Below, piece by piece: positions 33,902-46,080 of a stretch of DNA of 64,000 nucleotides. The stretch is taken from the NCBI GenBank assembly GCA_034509735.1, contig JACGWO010000010.1, positions 1,984,001-2,048,000 on the forward strand, read 5' to 3'. The notes under the pieces are model-generated. The model saw only the letters and a list, made by a program, of their open reading frames with translations, ran no database searches and had not been told where the DNA came from. The position numbers and the translations under genes were made by a program. The stretch is from Sesamum alatum (taxonomy: Eukaryota > Streptophyta > Magnoliopsida > Lamiales > Pedaliaceae). Each line of letters opens with the position of its first letter. The first letter of the stretch is position 1.

Positions 33902-34054
33902 TTAAACCACGGTTGGCCGGTACTGTCCGAGGCTGTGCTGTCCATTTTCGGACAAGGGCAGATCATCGGTCGTTACATGCAGGAGATGAGAATCAATGGT
34001 TACTGAAAATTCTCCTGATGAACCACCCATTTTCACACTTGCTTTGTACAACAT
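33902..34054 (-). CDS. Candidate small protein, 50 residues, unrecognised
   Basis: An ATG at 34054 opens 50 codons to a TAA at 33902. The peptide starts MLYKASVKMGGSSGEFSVTI and ends GQYRPTVV. It is not low-complexity, which is unusual among the short frames in this intergenic stretch. A CT/GA tract precedes it at 34065-34104, and a possible TATA run (atatatat, about 34168-34175) lies 115 bases upstream on the same strand, so a promoter, leader and frame are in a plausible order. An internal ATG at 34030 is an alternative start. A competing open frame on the plus strand (33913-34149) covers the same bases and needs a non-ATG start. I do not recognise the peptide, so it may be a real small gene, an exon of a longer gene or chance. 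Confidence 0.28.
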   Translation of the reverse strand: MLYKASVKMGGSSGEFSVTIDSHLLHVTTDDLPLSENGQHSLGQYRPTVV

Positions 34055-34062
34055 ATTCCACC

Positions 34063-34064
<2 letters not shown>

Positions 34065-34104
<40 letters not shown>
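34065..34104. repeat. CT microsatellite, about 20 units
   Basis: An uninterrupted CT run followed by gtgtct. On the minus strand it is GA-rich and would lie in the leader of the candidate small reading frame at 33902-34054. Further CT-rich patches occur at 34226-34260 and 34531-34544. Confidence 0.9.
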
Positions 34105-34108
<4 letters not shown>

Positions 34109-36024
34109 CTGAAATGGATGTATATATTGTGTCAATATGTGGGGTGTGAGTAAGCAGGAGGGGAGGATATATATGTGAATAAGTGTATGTATAGGTTGTA
34201 ATTATTACGAATTGGCCCTTGAGCTTTCTCTCTCTCTTTCTCTTTCTATCTCTCTCTCTCCACCATAATGTGGGCGGGGTGGTGGAGGCGTTGGGGAGTG
34301 GGAGAAGGCGAGGGAGGGGGAGTGGGTTTTAATGAGGGACCCAGCCCGAAGACGAATGGACATTTTGTCGATGCGGGTCGGTTCTTTTTTGTTCGAACCC
34401 GTTCCGATCCGCCTTTCATTTTTTCTCCCACTCGCTTCTGTTTTCTCTAAACAACGCACTCGCCGTAGAAGACAAGACACGTCAACTCCAATTTACTCCT
34501 AAATCCCCCATTTTCACCATCATCCTTTTCTCTCTCTCTCTCTCACCATAATAATCAATTGATAATCAAAGTATACTCAATGTGTTTATATAATACAAAA
34601 TTTTATTATATTCATATAATTAAATTATTAATCAACATTGATAGATAAATTAATTTTAAATGGGTATGAATGGGGAACTATTAATAGAACTAATTACTTA
34701 ATTAACAAAGACAATTTTTTATAGGAAAAATAAGTAAAACAAAGGTGTTTTAAGAAATTCAAATATATTTATTTCAATTACTGATAATTATAATAAACAA
34801 TATACTAATATTTAATATTAGATGTTCATAATTAACCAATAATTATGAATATTTTTTTTCCGCACAGATCATTCAATATATATACTGTAGATCTCTTACT
34901 TTTTTTGACAATATTGATTATACTATAAATATCTGTTATTCATTTAGAAATCAATATCAAATTAAATGGGAATTGCTTTCTTAAAATGGATAGTGTACTT
35001 CAACGCACATTTTTTTTTCAGGTTCACCAAATTATGTATTGGGTTTTTGGTTTATTTTCGTTCATTAATTAATTAGATTTGCTTCAAGCTTTATGTGATA
35101 TTATTGATTTTATGGTTGTAATTATCTCTGTTCGATATTAATATTCAACAGGACTGTTTGTAATATTTTTACTTCAATTAATAAAAATTCATCACTTTCA
35201 ATAAAAAGAATAATATGAAAGAAAAATAGTACCCAAGACAAATTTAGCTTGTTGCTATCTCAAACATTACCTTAATTAAAGGTAAAATCAAGAACATTCA
35301 ACATCACATTAACCATTAAACTAAATTACAATATATTATTAATTTCTTGAAAATGATGTTAAAATACTATTTTACCACATGATATACTAGCTACTACTAT
35401 TTTAACTTCGATTTGATATTTAGTCAAAAGAATATTTAGTTATAGCCAAACGTTAACATAAATAAAATTTAAATTAAATAATTTATATATATATATATAT
35501 ATTTATATTTTACACAAACATCGAGTATATGAATCTACTGTAATAAAAGGATTAGGGTTAAATTTGAGTGGCTGGTGAAAGGCCCCTTTCAACTTTATAT
35601 GTTGGGTCTGTTTTAATTTCTGGTAAGACACAAAGTTTCCCTTTCTTTCAACACATGAATGATGTGAACTTTCTACTATGAATCAATTTCCACATTTGCA
35701 CTCTCTTTCTATTCCTTCCATGCAATCTTTTTCCCATCCCCCACTATCCATCCAATTTCCCCAGATACATTTTCATTCTTTCTTTTTCAATATTTTCATT
35801 ATTCATTTTTACTTGTCTTTTTCTGCCCCTTAGATGTATTATTTTTCTTTGTATGTTTTTTTTCTTTGTGGGAAAAAATATTTAATTTCCGCGTCTTCTT
35901 TTTCCCCTTGTAATTCTATAAGCTTGTTTTATTCAAATGGTAATTGGCGTGGCAAGAAATATTAAATACATTGAAAAATAATAAATACTATAATTACGGG
36001 CACAAATATAAGTTCTTAAACATT
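34105..36024. other. Intergenic DNA with pyrimidine tracts
   Basis: A GC-richer island at about 34260-34460, with G-rich plus strand (ggggtggtggaggcgttgggg), stands out from the A/T-rich surroundings. Open frames there come from composition and have no family match. A TA run lies at 35484-35502. No gene is recognised. Confidence 0.35.
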
Positions 36025-36560
36025 TCACATTAATTTGGATAAAGAATGCTCCCGAATAGAGTAAAGAAGGATACGAGGAGGGATCCGGGGAATCTTGAAT
36101 GAGCTACGAGACGTGAAGGATGAACTGAACATATGAGTTGTTCGGAAAAAGAATCGATGCGAGATTAGGGAAATCAGACCAAGGGTCTCTAACATGAACA
36201 ATACGAGGCCGAGGATGTGGTAATCTTGAGAAAGGAGAGGCCTCGTATGGAGAAAATGTACGAGGAAATTTGCCAAAAGATTGAAAAAAAATCTACGAGG
36301 GAATTCTCACCTTAGTCTAAAGAAATTCTACAAGCAAATTCGATGCAAGGGGAAAATATATGTGGGAATCCAGTTCAAAGAAGATTCATCATCCATTGCC
36401 AAGAGATTGAGATCAAAGAACTAAAGCAGGGTTGCCTCCTCGTACGACATTTACCAGAATGGTCTTGTAAAAAATTCTATAAATACCTCCTGTTTCCTCT
36501 TGCGAAGCAGAAGGAGATATATTATTGTATTAATCATTTTTATCCACATTAATAATATTT
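36025..36560. mobile_element. Possible solo LTR or LTR fragment
   Basis: The stretch has a more even base content than its surroundings and repeated tacgagg/cctcgta motifs. A TATA-like tctataaatacctcc lies at about 36476-36490, followed by a short leader-like tract, which resembles the U3-R-U5 order of a plant LTR. No target duplication, primer-binding site or internal region was found, so borders are approximate. Confidence 0.3.
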
Positions 36561-39554
36561 AGGTCCTACAATCAAGACGATGGAGCGGAAGCAATACGAT
36601 TTGAGGAATTAATTGAAGAATAAGTCTCCATTTTTTTGAAAACTCAATATTTCTAAAAGTAGCTTATTTCTAAATAAATTTCATAATATAATTTATCGTT
36701 GTTTTATAAAAAAAATAGTCATCACCTCGGATACTTAGCCACGAACATAGGAATATTGCTATGTTCACATTGTATCGAATTTGGAAGATCCGATGACATG
36801 ATCTTTGATTCAATTTGTTTTTCGTAATGCCATAAGCTTTTACCTAAAAATAATTTAATTAAAGTATACCAGAAAAAAAAAATAACGAATCAACCTTACA
36901 ATGAATGAAACAATGGAATTTGACGACCAACGCTGATCCCTCACGACCATTATGGTGAGTGATTAGATTCTTCTTAAGATGACAATTGCGTGTATCAGTG
37001 AATGCCTCATATCTCTTTTTGGACGATGTTCAAAATTGCATTATCAAGCTATATATCTCAATGAATACACATTTATTTAATTTTATTGATTCAAACATTC
37101 TCAAAATGCATCGACTCCTTACTCTATACAACAAGAAGTCGTGAATGTGTACGCATGCTTATTCTTACCATAGTAATAAAATTTGGTCTATTTAATTTGT
37201 TAGCCAGCACACGAATGATTTAATATGAGAGTACTTTTTAATTATATTTTGAACATTTAAATTAGATTATGGAAATAAAATAATATATGTATGTATATAG
37301 GGTAGACAGTGACCATATTTGAAAAGGAAAGCATGGGTATTGTGCCTTAAACGTCAAAGATTTCCATCAATCTAAAAAACATCAATCATTTGGCTCTTTG
37401 AATTGCTCCACAATTCATTTATTCTTCTAGAAGCCCACCACTTTCTTACAATAACTTGCCTTGCAGTCTGCTCTTCCTTCCCCTAATGCTACTTAGTGCC
37501 TCTCATATCAAATTCTCCATATTTTTGTCATTCCTCCTTCATTAAAAAATATTCGTATTTATTCTCAAAATAAAATCTTTTCTTGGAACTTATTATAAAT
37601 TTTTATTTTTGAACTCGTTGAAAATCTTATCTCTAGTTGACTCTCTCCATATGGATCTTTTGGAGATTTTATTAAATTTTTGTCACATTTTCTACGTGAA
37701 AGCTTGTATTTTCAAAAAAACCTTGTCTCGTAAAAACTTCATCGTAGTATTCTTTTTGTGGATTCTTGTCTCATTTGTGAGAATATCTCTTTTTGAGGAG
37801 CTTGTATGCTTTTCCGTGGAGATCGTATAGTTTTCAGTTCATTTCTTTGCACTCTATTTGGCTAGAACATCTTACTTTTTTCGTAGGTCGTATTTTTTAA
37901 GTCGTACCCTATATTACATATATATATATATACATGCGAACTATAAAATTTGTATTATTTAATATTTCTAATTTAAGTTAGTTGTAATGTGATGTGAATA
38001 AAGTTGATGTGTAGTCTAGAGATGAAAGCCGTTAAAAACATAGAGAAACAAAAAACAGAACATGGTTTGTCGGTACGGGGGATATATTTCCGTTGAATGT
38101 GTTCGAAGATGGAAAGAGATTGGACAAAGAATGAGAGTGGAATGTTTGGGTGGCCACAAAGAGCTCCCCATTCATCATATTGCAACAGTAGAACAAATCG
38201 ACCGACAGAAATCATCAAAACCCAAAATATTTTTTTGACCGCCTTGATGGTAACGAGTTCAAGAAGATATTTATAATTATATTAAATTTTAAAAGAGCTC
38301 GTCATTTTAGATTAATACCCAAGTCTTAAGTCTTGAAATACGAGATGAGAGAATATTAGCAAATCTCAAATTATAACGCTTCGATTTTAAGATATTTAAA
38401 AGAAATCTCGACTTGGACCAATTACATTAAATGATAGTAATAATTGAGTTCCCTTGATTTAGGATACACCAAACGATCGTCATAAAACATGTTTCTTGAA
38501 TCGGGCTGATTCAAATAAAATACGCGGATCTTTAAAGTATTTAATGATTTTCTGACAAGTTTCCAACGAGTAGAAATTTGTATGAATTATTTGGTCGTAA
38601 TATCAGTTACTCTTGCTAATATAGAAAGAAAAGTGGGAGCAACTATTGTTGATTATTTCTATTGAATATCTCACGCCCAATCAAAGTGCAAAGGTCTCAC
38701 GGGACTCCACTGCATATGTGCGTACGTATAGGGAGGAATTGAGTGATGTCCATCGCTGTGAATTATGATGTTCATGATAATTATATTATTACATTAATAT
38801 TTTAATAAATTGAGTAAATTTTATTATTTGAATGTTTTCGCGGATCTTATGAATGAGAAATATTACAAACATAATACCATATGAAAATCAAAACGCAGTA
38901 GTTATTTGAAATTTAAGGGTGTGATTTCATTACAATGATATTGATGAACAAACATGTCCAATTTAAGAAGAAAGGATTAAATTGTCGAAAAGAAAAGTGA
39001 AATTACTAAACCACCCTTAAGAAGATAAGTAAATTGTTGGACAAATCAAGGAAAACTCGAAAATTTATGATAATTTGTCCCTTTGACTTTTGTAACATCA
39101 ATGTACTTGTTAACATTTATTTGGAGACATTAATTAGTTCAACTATAAATAAAAAATAAGTGTCTGTAAAGAAATATGAACGGAGAAAATTAAATTTAAA
39201 ATGTCACCTACTATTTGTTCAAGTAATTCTAGAAAAATTTAGTTTTGTTGGTTTATATCATTGTACTTTCTAATGTATATTGAGAAATAACTATTAAGTC
39301 GAAAAATATATTTGATTATCGAATACGATTTTAGAGTATGTTCGGGACACAATTAATTAAATCAGAATTTATTTAATTATGGACACTCCACTTGAATCTT
39401 GGGATATTAATTGTAAACATAGTGTAAAAAATGTGTCATTTTTTACATTGAATAATTGAATGCTTTTTTTAGCGTGGGTGCATTCTAACACTCAAATTCA
39501 AATATAAATATGTAGTTATTTGTTTCAGCTCTTTTTGGTTTTTATTCTTACTTA
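36561..39554. other. AT-rich intergenic DNA
   Basis: Three kilobases with no recognisable gene. A frame of 81 codons at 37973-38218 (-) is moderately GC-rich and contains a hydrophobic start, but no family is recognised. A pyrimidine-rich patch at 37380-37560 could be a decayed promoter or leader. No RNA gene is seen. Confidence 0.35.
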
Positions 39555-39936
39555 GGGTAAATTACAGCGACCTTCCATAAAATTATCATAATTATAAATA
39601 CTCCCTCGTTGTTTGAAAAATATAAATACCCTCTCCCAAATAATTATGTAGCTCCTAAACGGTGCGGTGAACATTACCATTTTTGCTGATTTTTTTAAAA
39701 AACCAAAATATTTGGAATAATATGTATAAAAAATTGAGGGGTAAAAATAAATAATCCATAAGGATTACTAGTCCATAAAAGTATTTAAATATTTTTAAAA
39801 AATATATAAAATTATACTTCAAAATTTAAAAGAGTGTTTTGGTCAATTCACCACAAATCAAGAGAGTATTTATAATTTTTTAAATAATAAAAAAATACTT
39901 ATAATTATGCCAAATCTTGGGTGATCGTAATTTACC
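39555..39936. mobile_element. Diverged copy of the foldback MITE family
   Basis: The left end gggtaaattacagcgaccttccat mirrors the right end gggtgatcgtaatttacc. Inside are the family motifs (tataattatgccaaatcttgg at the right, ataattataaatactccctcgttgtttgaaaaat at the left). About 380 bases. No target duplication is evident. Confidence 0.5.
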
Positions 39937-40257
39937 ATTTTATTTAAATGTTTTTCCAGAGGTGATTTGGGCTTTTGAGCATTTAGATGGTGAACTTGGG
40001 TATTCTGGGCCAGAAAATAGTTTTGCTTATTTGTAACTGAACCTTGAGCCCAAATACTGCAAAGCCCATCGGCAGCTTCGTTTACTGCAAAGCGTAAAGG
40101 ATAAAGCAAAAAAAGAAAAAAAGGAACAAAACAAACGAGCCCATACGCAGACAGCTCGAAACGAAATCCGAATCCACGCATCCCAACGAGCCTGTGCTTG
40201 TGGAGTCATCTTTCTCTTTCCTTTGAATTTATTGTTCTTAAGTCCCATTTGTATTCT

Positions 40258-40268
40258 TGTATATATAC
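40258..40268 (+). promoter_or_regulatory. Candidate TATA box of the malate dehydrogenase gene
   Basis: The run tgtatatatac, followed by a C-rich stretch, lies about 130 bases before the ATG at 40395. Transcription would start near 40290-40300, with a roughly 100-base leader. It is a motif match supported by position. Confidence 0.45.
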
Positions 40269-40394
40269 TCGGCACGCTGTACACACCGAGAGTGTTTCTA
40301 TGTTTCTGGTTCGGTTTCATCAAGATCATATACGCATTGTTAGTCCAAGAATTTGCTGCTTACAGTACTTGAGAGGGATTCTTTGAGTGCAATC

Positions 40395-43300
40395 ATGCAG
40401 AAGGGCGCGGATATTCATCAACGTATTGCCAGAATTTCAGCTCATCTCAACCCTGCCGCTAATCGTTTCCTGGTTTGTGTTTTGCTCTTTGATATGTTTT
40501 TTTTTTTTTTTTTTTTCCTGAAACAAGAAAGAAGTAATTGATAGACTTTGATACTACTGAGTTGAGATGAGTATAAATTACTCCAACTCCCAATTTTGAA
40601 GTTGCCCTGCATCTTAGGATATTTATTTTGATCCCTAGGACAGGCGAAGATCATGATTGTTTGAAATTCTTAAGCTGCTTGATTTTGTGTTGATTCTTCC
40701 GAAAAATATTGGGGAAAATGTGAAATAATTCCCGGGTAGGGCTGATAATTTCTGTGTGATTTGGGTTTAAAGGTGGAGGGAAGTTCGAATTTATGGCGTG
40801 CGGATTGCCGGGCAAAAGGAGGGTCACCGGGCTTCAAAGTGGCAATATTGGGGGCATCTGGCGGGATAGGCCAGCCGTTAGCAATGCTAATGAAGATGAA
40901 CCCATTGGTTTCGGTGCTTCATCTTTATGATGTAGTCAACACCCCAGGGGTTACAGCAGATATCAGTCATATGGACACTAGTGCTGTGGTAATGTCATCC
41001 TTCTTAAGTTTCTATTAGCTTATTGCTTCTGTTTTTCTCCTTAATTTTGCTTGAGCAAATTTGATTACTGGTATTGCTCTAATTCTATTGTACAAAGTGA
41101 TTAGCATGGTGGTATTCATATGGTGCCACGAACTGGTCTTTGTTTGAACCTTGTTGGTTTCTTGGACGATTTGTGATTTTGAGTTGTTATGGCTAACCTA
41201 TGTGGGGGAAGAGAATGGGATCGAAGTATGTTCAATTTTAGGACTCCCCAAGTTTATGACGCCCACTTCAGCTGCTGGATCAACCAATATTTCTAGCCAT
41301 TATTATAAGAGTTCCTTTTTGCGATTATCCTTGAGCAAAAGTGATCACATTACACCGAAACTTTGGCTGTTATGGCTAGCCTAAGTCAGGGAAGAGAATG
41401 GATTGGGTATTCGTTCAATATAAGGACCCCCCAAGTTTATTCCGCCAACTTTGGCTGCTGGATCCACCAATATTTCTAGCTATCATTAAAGAGTTCTTTT
41501 GCAATCATCTGTGAGCAAAATTGATCGCATTAGACTGGAACTTTGCCAGTAGTACTTGACTGATTCTTTTGACATATAGGTTCGTGGTTTTGTCGGGCAA
41601 AATCAGTTGGAGGATGCACTCACTGGCATGGACCTTGTGATCATTCCTGCTGGTGTTCCCAGGAAACCTGGAATGACGAGGGATGATCTTTTCAACATTA
41701 ATGCAGGAATAGTTAAGACTCTTTGTGAAGGAATTGCTAAGTGCTGTCCTAAAGCCATTGTTAACTTAATCAGTAATCCAGTGAACTCTACAGTTCCAAT
41801 TGCAGCAGAGGTCTTCAAGAAGGCTGGGACCTATGATCCAAAACGACTTCTAGGTGTCACAATGCTTGATGTAGTCAGAGCTAATACATTTGTGGTAAGA
41901 AATATATTCGTTAGCACATTTACTCTTATGTTGTTTTTGAATATCTTGTGTCTTTTCCGAAGTTTGTTTGGCCTGCTTTTAGCTTTAGAACTTAGACTCT
42001 TTCCTTTTAATAACTTTCTTATTTCGTCTCAAATTGTGCTCTCTTCACATACTTGCACTGGCACACATCCCAGCTCTTCCCCAAAATGGTTCTTATATAC
42101 TTATAAGTCATATAGTCTGACAATCTGGTGATAGATTGTTTATATTTTAATTGGCAGCTATAATTTCCACTTCTAGAATCTCTAGACTGGTTGCATTCTT
42201 ACGTGTGGTAGTTTTATTGTTGTTTTCATTTACCAGAATGTGGATTGTTTAATTTTATCCATAAACAGTGCAACGTTTGCTTGGCCAGTGGTATCTGTAT
42301 GTCATGCAGGCTACCACAGTTATTTGTTTCTGCCTGCCCTGTCATTGTCCTAAATTTATCTTATTCAATCATTTTCTTGTTTATTTATGGTGTTTTATGG
42401 AGCATGTTTGAATTCCAACTGTGCCGAAACGTGGAGTTCGTAATTGGACTTCGTTACTGCATGGTCATCAATTTGTTGCTGGAAAAAGATTTGCATTGCT
42501 GGATTAGTATTTTGTTGATAAAACTAGATTCATTCTTTTTTCTTTTTAAGTTGGAAAAGTGCAGAAGTCTTTCTGAAATCTGAAACCTTGTTTCTTTACA
42601 AGGTTATGCAAGTTGCGGGCATTATTTAATTTATCAACTATATAGGTTGATCAGCTTACACTTTTTGCACTTGACTACACATCCTTCTGTAAATACTGTC
42701 AAAAGTACTGCTCCATCCTATATGCCTGTAATTTGATGGATCTCATTGTATATGATATGTTTTGTGCATAAAGGCTGAAGTCTTGGGGCTAGATCCACGG
42801 GAAGTTGATGTTCCAGTTGTAGGAGGTCATGCTGGTGTGACAATTTTACCTCTTCTCTCCCAGGTTGAGATAATAACAGATTTCATGAAGTAATTCTTAA
42901 GACTTTGCATGGCTAGATTCACTTTATTTTTCTGCCGAATGTAGGTTAAACCTGCATGCTCTTTCACCCAAGAAGAGACTGAGTACCTGACCTCTCGCAT
43001 CCAGAATGGTGGGACTGAAGTTGTTGAGGTAGGCTTGCCTCTTGGTTGGAGGTCTTACATAGATATCTGGTAGTTTTATGCCATGAAGAAGGCCAAGAAT
43101 TTGTTTAAGAAGCTAAATATAGTTCCTTGTTTGGTAAAGTATTTTGGAACCCGATCATTTAAATAATCAATTACAGTTCTGTGGGAAAAGCAAAAAACAA
43201 ATATTTTCAGAAAAAACATCCTTTTACTCTTGAAATTTCTTTGAATCCCGACCATTTGTATGGAAAATTGTCTCTATCTTATATTCATTTGCCAAATATG

Positions 43301-44345
43301 TACTATGAAAATTAGTTCTGATATATTTGTTACATTGGATTTCGAATAAACTTACCAGTATAATAATCTAAATCAGACATGTATAGTTGTAGCTGTATGA
43401 TATGTTGTATGTTTTACTTGAGTGAATGTTGCCTCTCTATTTTTTCAAAAAGCAAGAATCTTGTCACTCGCTGGGACGACCACATTGATTTGAATTGTTG
43501 CCCTAATATTTTTGTTACCAGCCCTCTATGGGAGAAAACTCTGTGTTGGCTTTTGATTTACATAATGGTTATGCTTTATCTATCCAAAAGAAAAATCGTT
43601 CATTCACTATGATTGTTTGACTCATCAACCAAACTAATAGTTAGCACATGTTGAATCCTTCACATGTTTGTAACACCCACAATGACCGACTAGAAATAAC
43701 TGGTTTATGTTGCAGGCCAAAGCAGGTGCAGGTTCTGCAACTCTTTCAATGGTACGCTGCTGTTATTGTATTGTTACTTTATTTTGTTGGTTTTGCAATG
43801 CGGAGAATTGGTAGCAAATATTGAAGAAAAAATGTCAACAAACGTGACAGGCATACGCAGCTGTGAAATTTGCTGACGCTTGCTTGAGAGGATTGAGGGG
43901 AGATGCCGGTGTTGTTGAATGTGCATTCGTGTCTTCTCAGGCATGTTTTTACTTGTTCCATTTGTCTAATTAGCCATGTTGATGTTCCTTAACTGCACCA
44001 ACTAAACCTATGTCTTTCTATCCTGAAGATGCTAAAGTTGTCGAGCTTTGTCTCAGGTAACTGAACTTCCATTCTTTGCTTCAAGAGTGCGGCTTGGGCG
44101 CAATGGAGTCGAGGAGATCTACCCACTCGGTCCACTAAACGAATACGAAAGGTCTGACGGAATACGCTTTACATCATCCAGTTACAACTCCTAGGTTCAT
44201 TCCTTATAATTTGTAGAAAATCTTGAAATCTTGATTCGTATTAAGATCTACCCGACTCGTTGATATTCTCAGGGTTGGTTTGGAGAAGGCAAAGAAAGAG
44301 TTGGCGGGAAGCATTGAAAAGGGTGTTTCCTTTGTGAGGAAATGA
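40395..44345 (+). CDS. PMDH: Malate dehydrogenase, glyoxysomal/peroxisomal (nine exons)
   Basis: Exons are 40395-40472, 40773-40988, 41580-41894, 42774-42863, 42945-43028, 43716-43751, 43851-43940, 44057-44151 and 44273-44345. Together they give 1077 bases, or 358 residues. It interconverts malate and oxaloacetate with NAD, reoxidising NADH made by fatty-acid beta-oxidation and serving photorespiration and the glyoxylate cycle in peroxisomes. The N-terminus holds a PTS2 signal R10-I-x5-H17-L, a processing site near Cys38 (DCRAKGG), then the Rossmann loop GASGGIG. Catalytic residues visible are Arg126 and Arg132 (PRKPGMTR), Asp195 (MLDVVR) and His222 (GGHAGVT). The PTS2 separates it from mitochondrial and plastid MDH. 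All introns are GT-AG except intron 7, whose donor reads cag|gcatgt. Frame and family alignment hold across every junction, and no defect is seen. A polyadenylation-like aataat lies near 44487. Confidence 0.96.
41186..41551 (+). repeat. Tandem duplication inside intron 2 of the malate dehydrogenase gene
   Basis: Two diverged copies with a period of about 183 bases (41186-41368 and 41369-41551). Shared blocks include gttatggcta, gaagagaatgg, ccaagtttat, gctgctggatc, aaccaatatttctagc/ccaccaatatttctagc and gagcaaaa. The copies differ by many substitutions, so the duplication is old. It does not touch the splice sites. Confidence 0.88.
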
Positions 44346-45026
44346 GCATGGAGCTTTAAGGATTTGGTCTACCAGCATAGCTTGCATTCCTCAAACGACC
44401 ACACACTTCCTGTAATAACTGCTAGTCTTTGTTGTACCTAAACTGGACAGCCACTTGAGAACTTTAATGTACCCGTTTTCTATAGAATAATGAAGATCAT
44501 AGATGAATGGATCCTCCCAATTCTCATCGTTTTCTCATTTCTCTGTGCGTTTTCTTGGGGGAGGTTACATGTTAAATAAGGAAGGTTTCAAGGAAAAATG
44601 ATAATGGAGTGAAACGAGACCATGTCACCGTACAAGTTGAAAAATTCTTACCCAGATCAGGTTTAACTTAATCAAACTAATCATACAATGAGAGTTATAT
44701 ACTTGATATGTGATTGGTTACTTTATTTGAACTGTACATTGATCACATAACGACGTGTATTATATTTGTTATATAATTAATTTAAATTTGATCAAACTTG
44801 ATTAGGGTAAAAAAAATTTATATAGGCCTAGCAGAAACTTACGTTGGAGGCCTGAGATTCGGCCTTTCTGCTAATGGGTTAATGCTTGGGCTCATGCATG
44901 ATAAATGACTAGAGTTCATTGAAGCAGGACTCATGTCCCCGTCTAGAAACAAGAACGACATCAACTTTAGGATCCATCGAACAACTTCAACCCATCATAC
45001 TTAATTAAGAATGTTTCAGCGTAATT
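44346..45026. other. 3' flank of the malate dehydrogenase gene and repeat DNA
   Basis: The first 150 bases are the expected 3'UTR. The rest contains the MITE at 44640-44822 and short non-coding sequence with no gene. Confidence 0.45.
44640..44822. mobile_element. Small inverted-repeat MITE (AAATTCTTACC ends)
   Basis: The left end aaaattcttacccagatcaggtttaactt mirrors the right end aatttgatcaaacttgattagggtaaaaaaaattt. Interior motifs (gtgattggttac, cattgatcacataac) recur in copies at about 225-352, 23555-23712, 51205-51363 and 60585-60738. It is short, A/T-rich and non-coding. Confidence 0.6.
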
Positions 45027-45260
45027 GGGAAAAATGAAAACAATCCCTGTGATATTGCAAAATGAGCAAATTACTCTCTTATGAAAAAATAAATAATAAT
45101 TTACCCTCCTGTGTTTTGCGAAATAAAGCAATTTACCTCCCTGCTTATGGAGGTAAATTGGTTCATTTTCCAAAACATGGGGTGTTAAATTGCTATTTTC
45201 TTTTATAGGGGGTAATTTGTCCATTTGCAATATCACAAGAGAGTAAATTGCATTAAACCC
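45027..45260. mobile_element. 234-bp hairpin MITE with perfect 9-bp target duplication
   Basis: The element starts gggaaaaatgaaaacaatcc and ends gtaaattgcattaaaccc. Nearly its whole length folds on itself: tgatattgcaaaatgagcaa and acctcc at the left against ggaggt and ttgtccatttgcaatatcac at the right. It is flanked by agcgtaatt on both sides (45018-45026 and 45261-45269), an exact 9-base duplication typical of Mutator-like transposition. Relatives lie at 33040-33218 and 55698-55873. It encodes no protein. Confidence 0.92.
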
Positions 45261-45269
45261 AGCGTAATT

Positions 45270-46080
45270 ACATAAACTAATAATTTACTTAATGCATCCA
45301 CTTGCAAAACCATACATTTCCTATGATAATAAATATTTATACAGAGAATAATGGAAAATAAAATTTGATAAATGAGATAAATACTTGAATATCTTATGTG
45401 ACTAGGGTAATTAGCAAGTTTAGTTTTATACGAATATATTCTGATAATTTCATGCATATTAAGAACAAAAATGTTCAGAATTTGATAAAGTTAAGCTGGT
45501 CACATGCATTGTTCTGACCATTTTAGCATATTACGGTCATTTTTGTCCGTAATATATAAAAATTTTAAAATTATAGGACTAAATTATCAAAATAAATTCA
45601 CACTGAACTAAAATTAACCCTCATACTTACTGGACTAAATTTGCAATTTCCCAACTAAATTTCATAGAATTCATGATCCCACATTTGTAGAGTTTCTTTC
45701 CTTCTTTCTTTCTTTTTTTTCTTTTGAGGAAACATTACATTTTATAGAGTTAGAGCCGTGCCTTCAATCATTGCTTCTGGATAAGAATGTCAGTATTGAG
45801 CATGGGTTTGACCTATGGACAAATCCATTACATTTACCATAGAGAGAAATCAAGAATCAACCTCATTGCACTTCCTTCATTACAGACATCGATTGGTTAA
45901 CTTTTCTACTGCGATGTAATGACTCAAATTCTTGATTCACATACACAACGTGATCCGTAGTGAAATGCTCGATCCTGATATGCTACCACGTTACTAGGCA
46001 CTTGGGTGAAATCGATCCAACAACTCGTTCTAGATGTTGAGGTTCTTGAGAAGAGAGCAAACGTGAATCTAGTCGGAATG
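45270..46080. other. AT-rich intergenic DNA
   Basis: No gene or clear transposon border is seen. A CTTT-rich tract lies at about 45690-45726. The short open frames are without motif. Confidence 0.4.
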
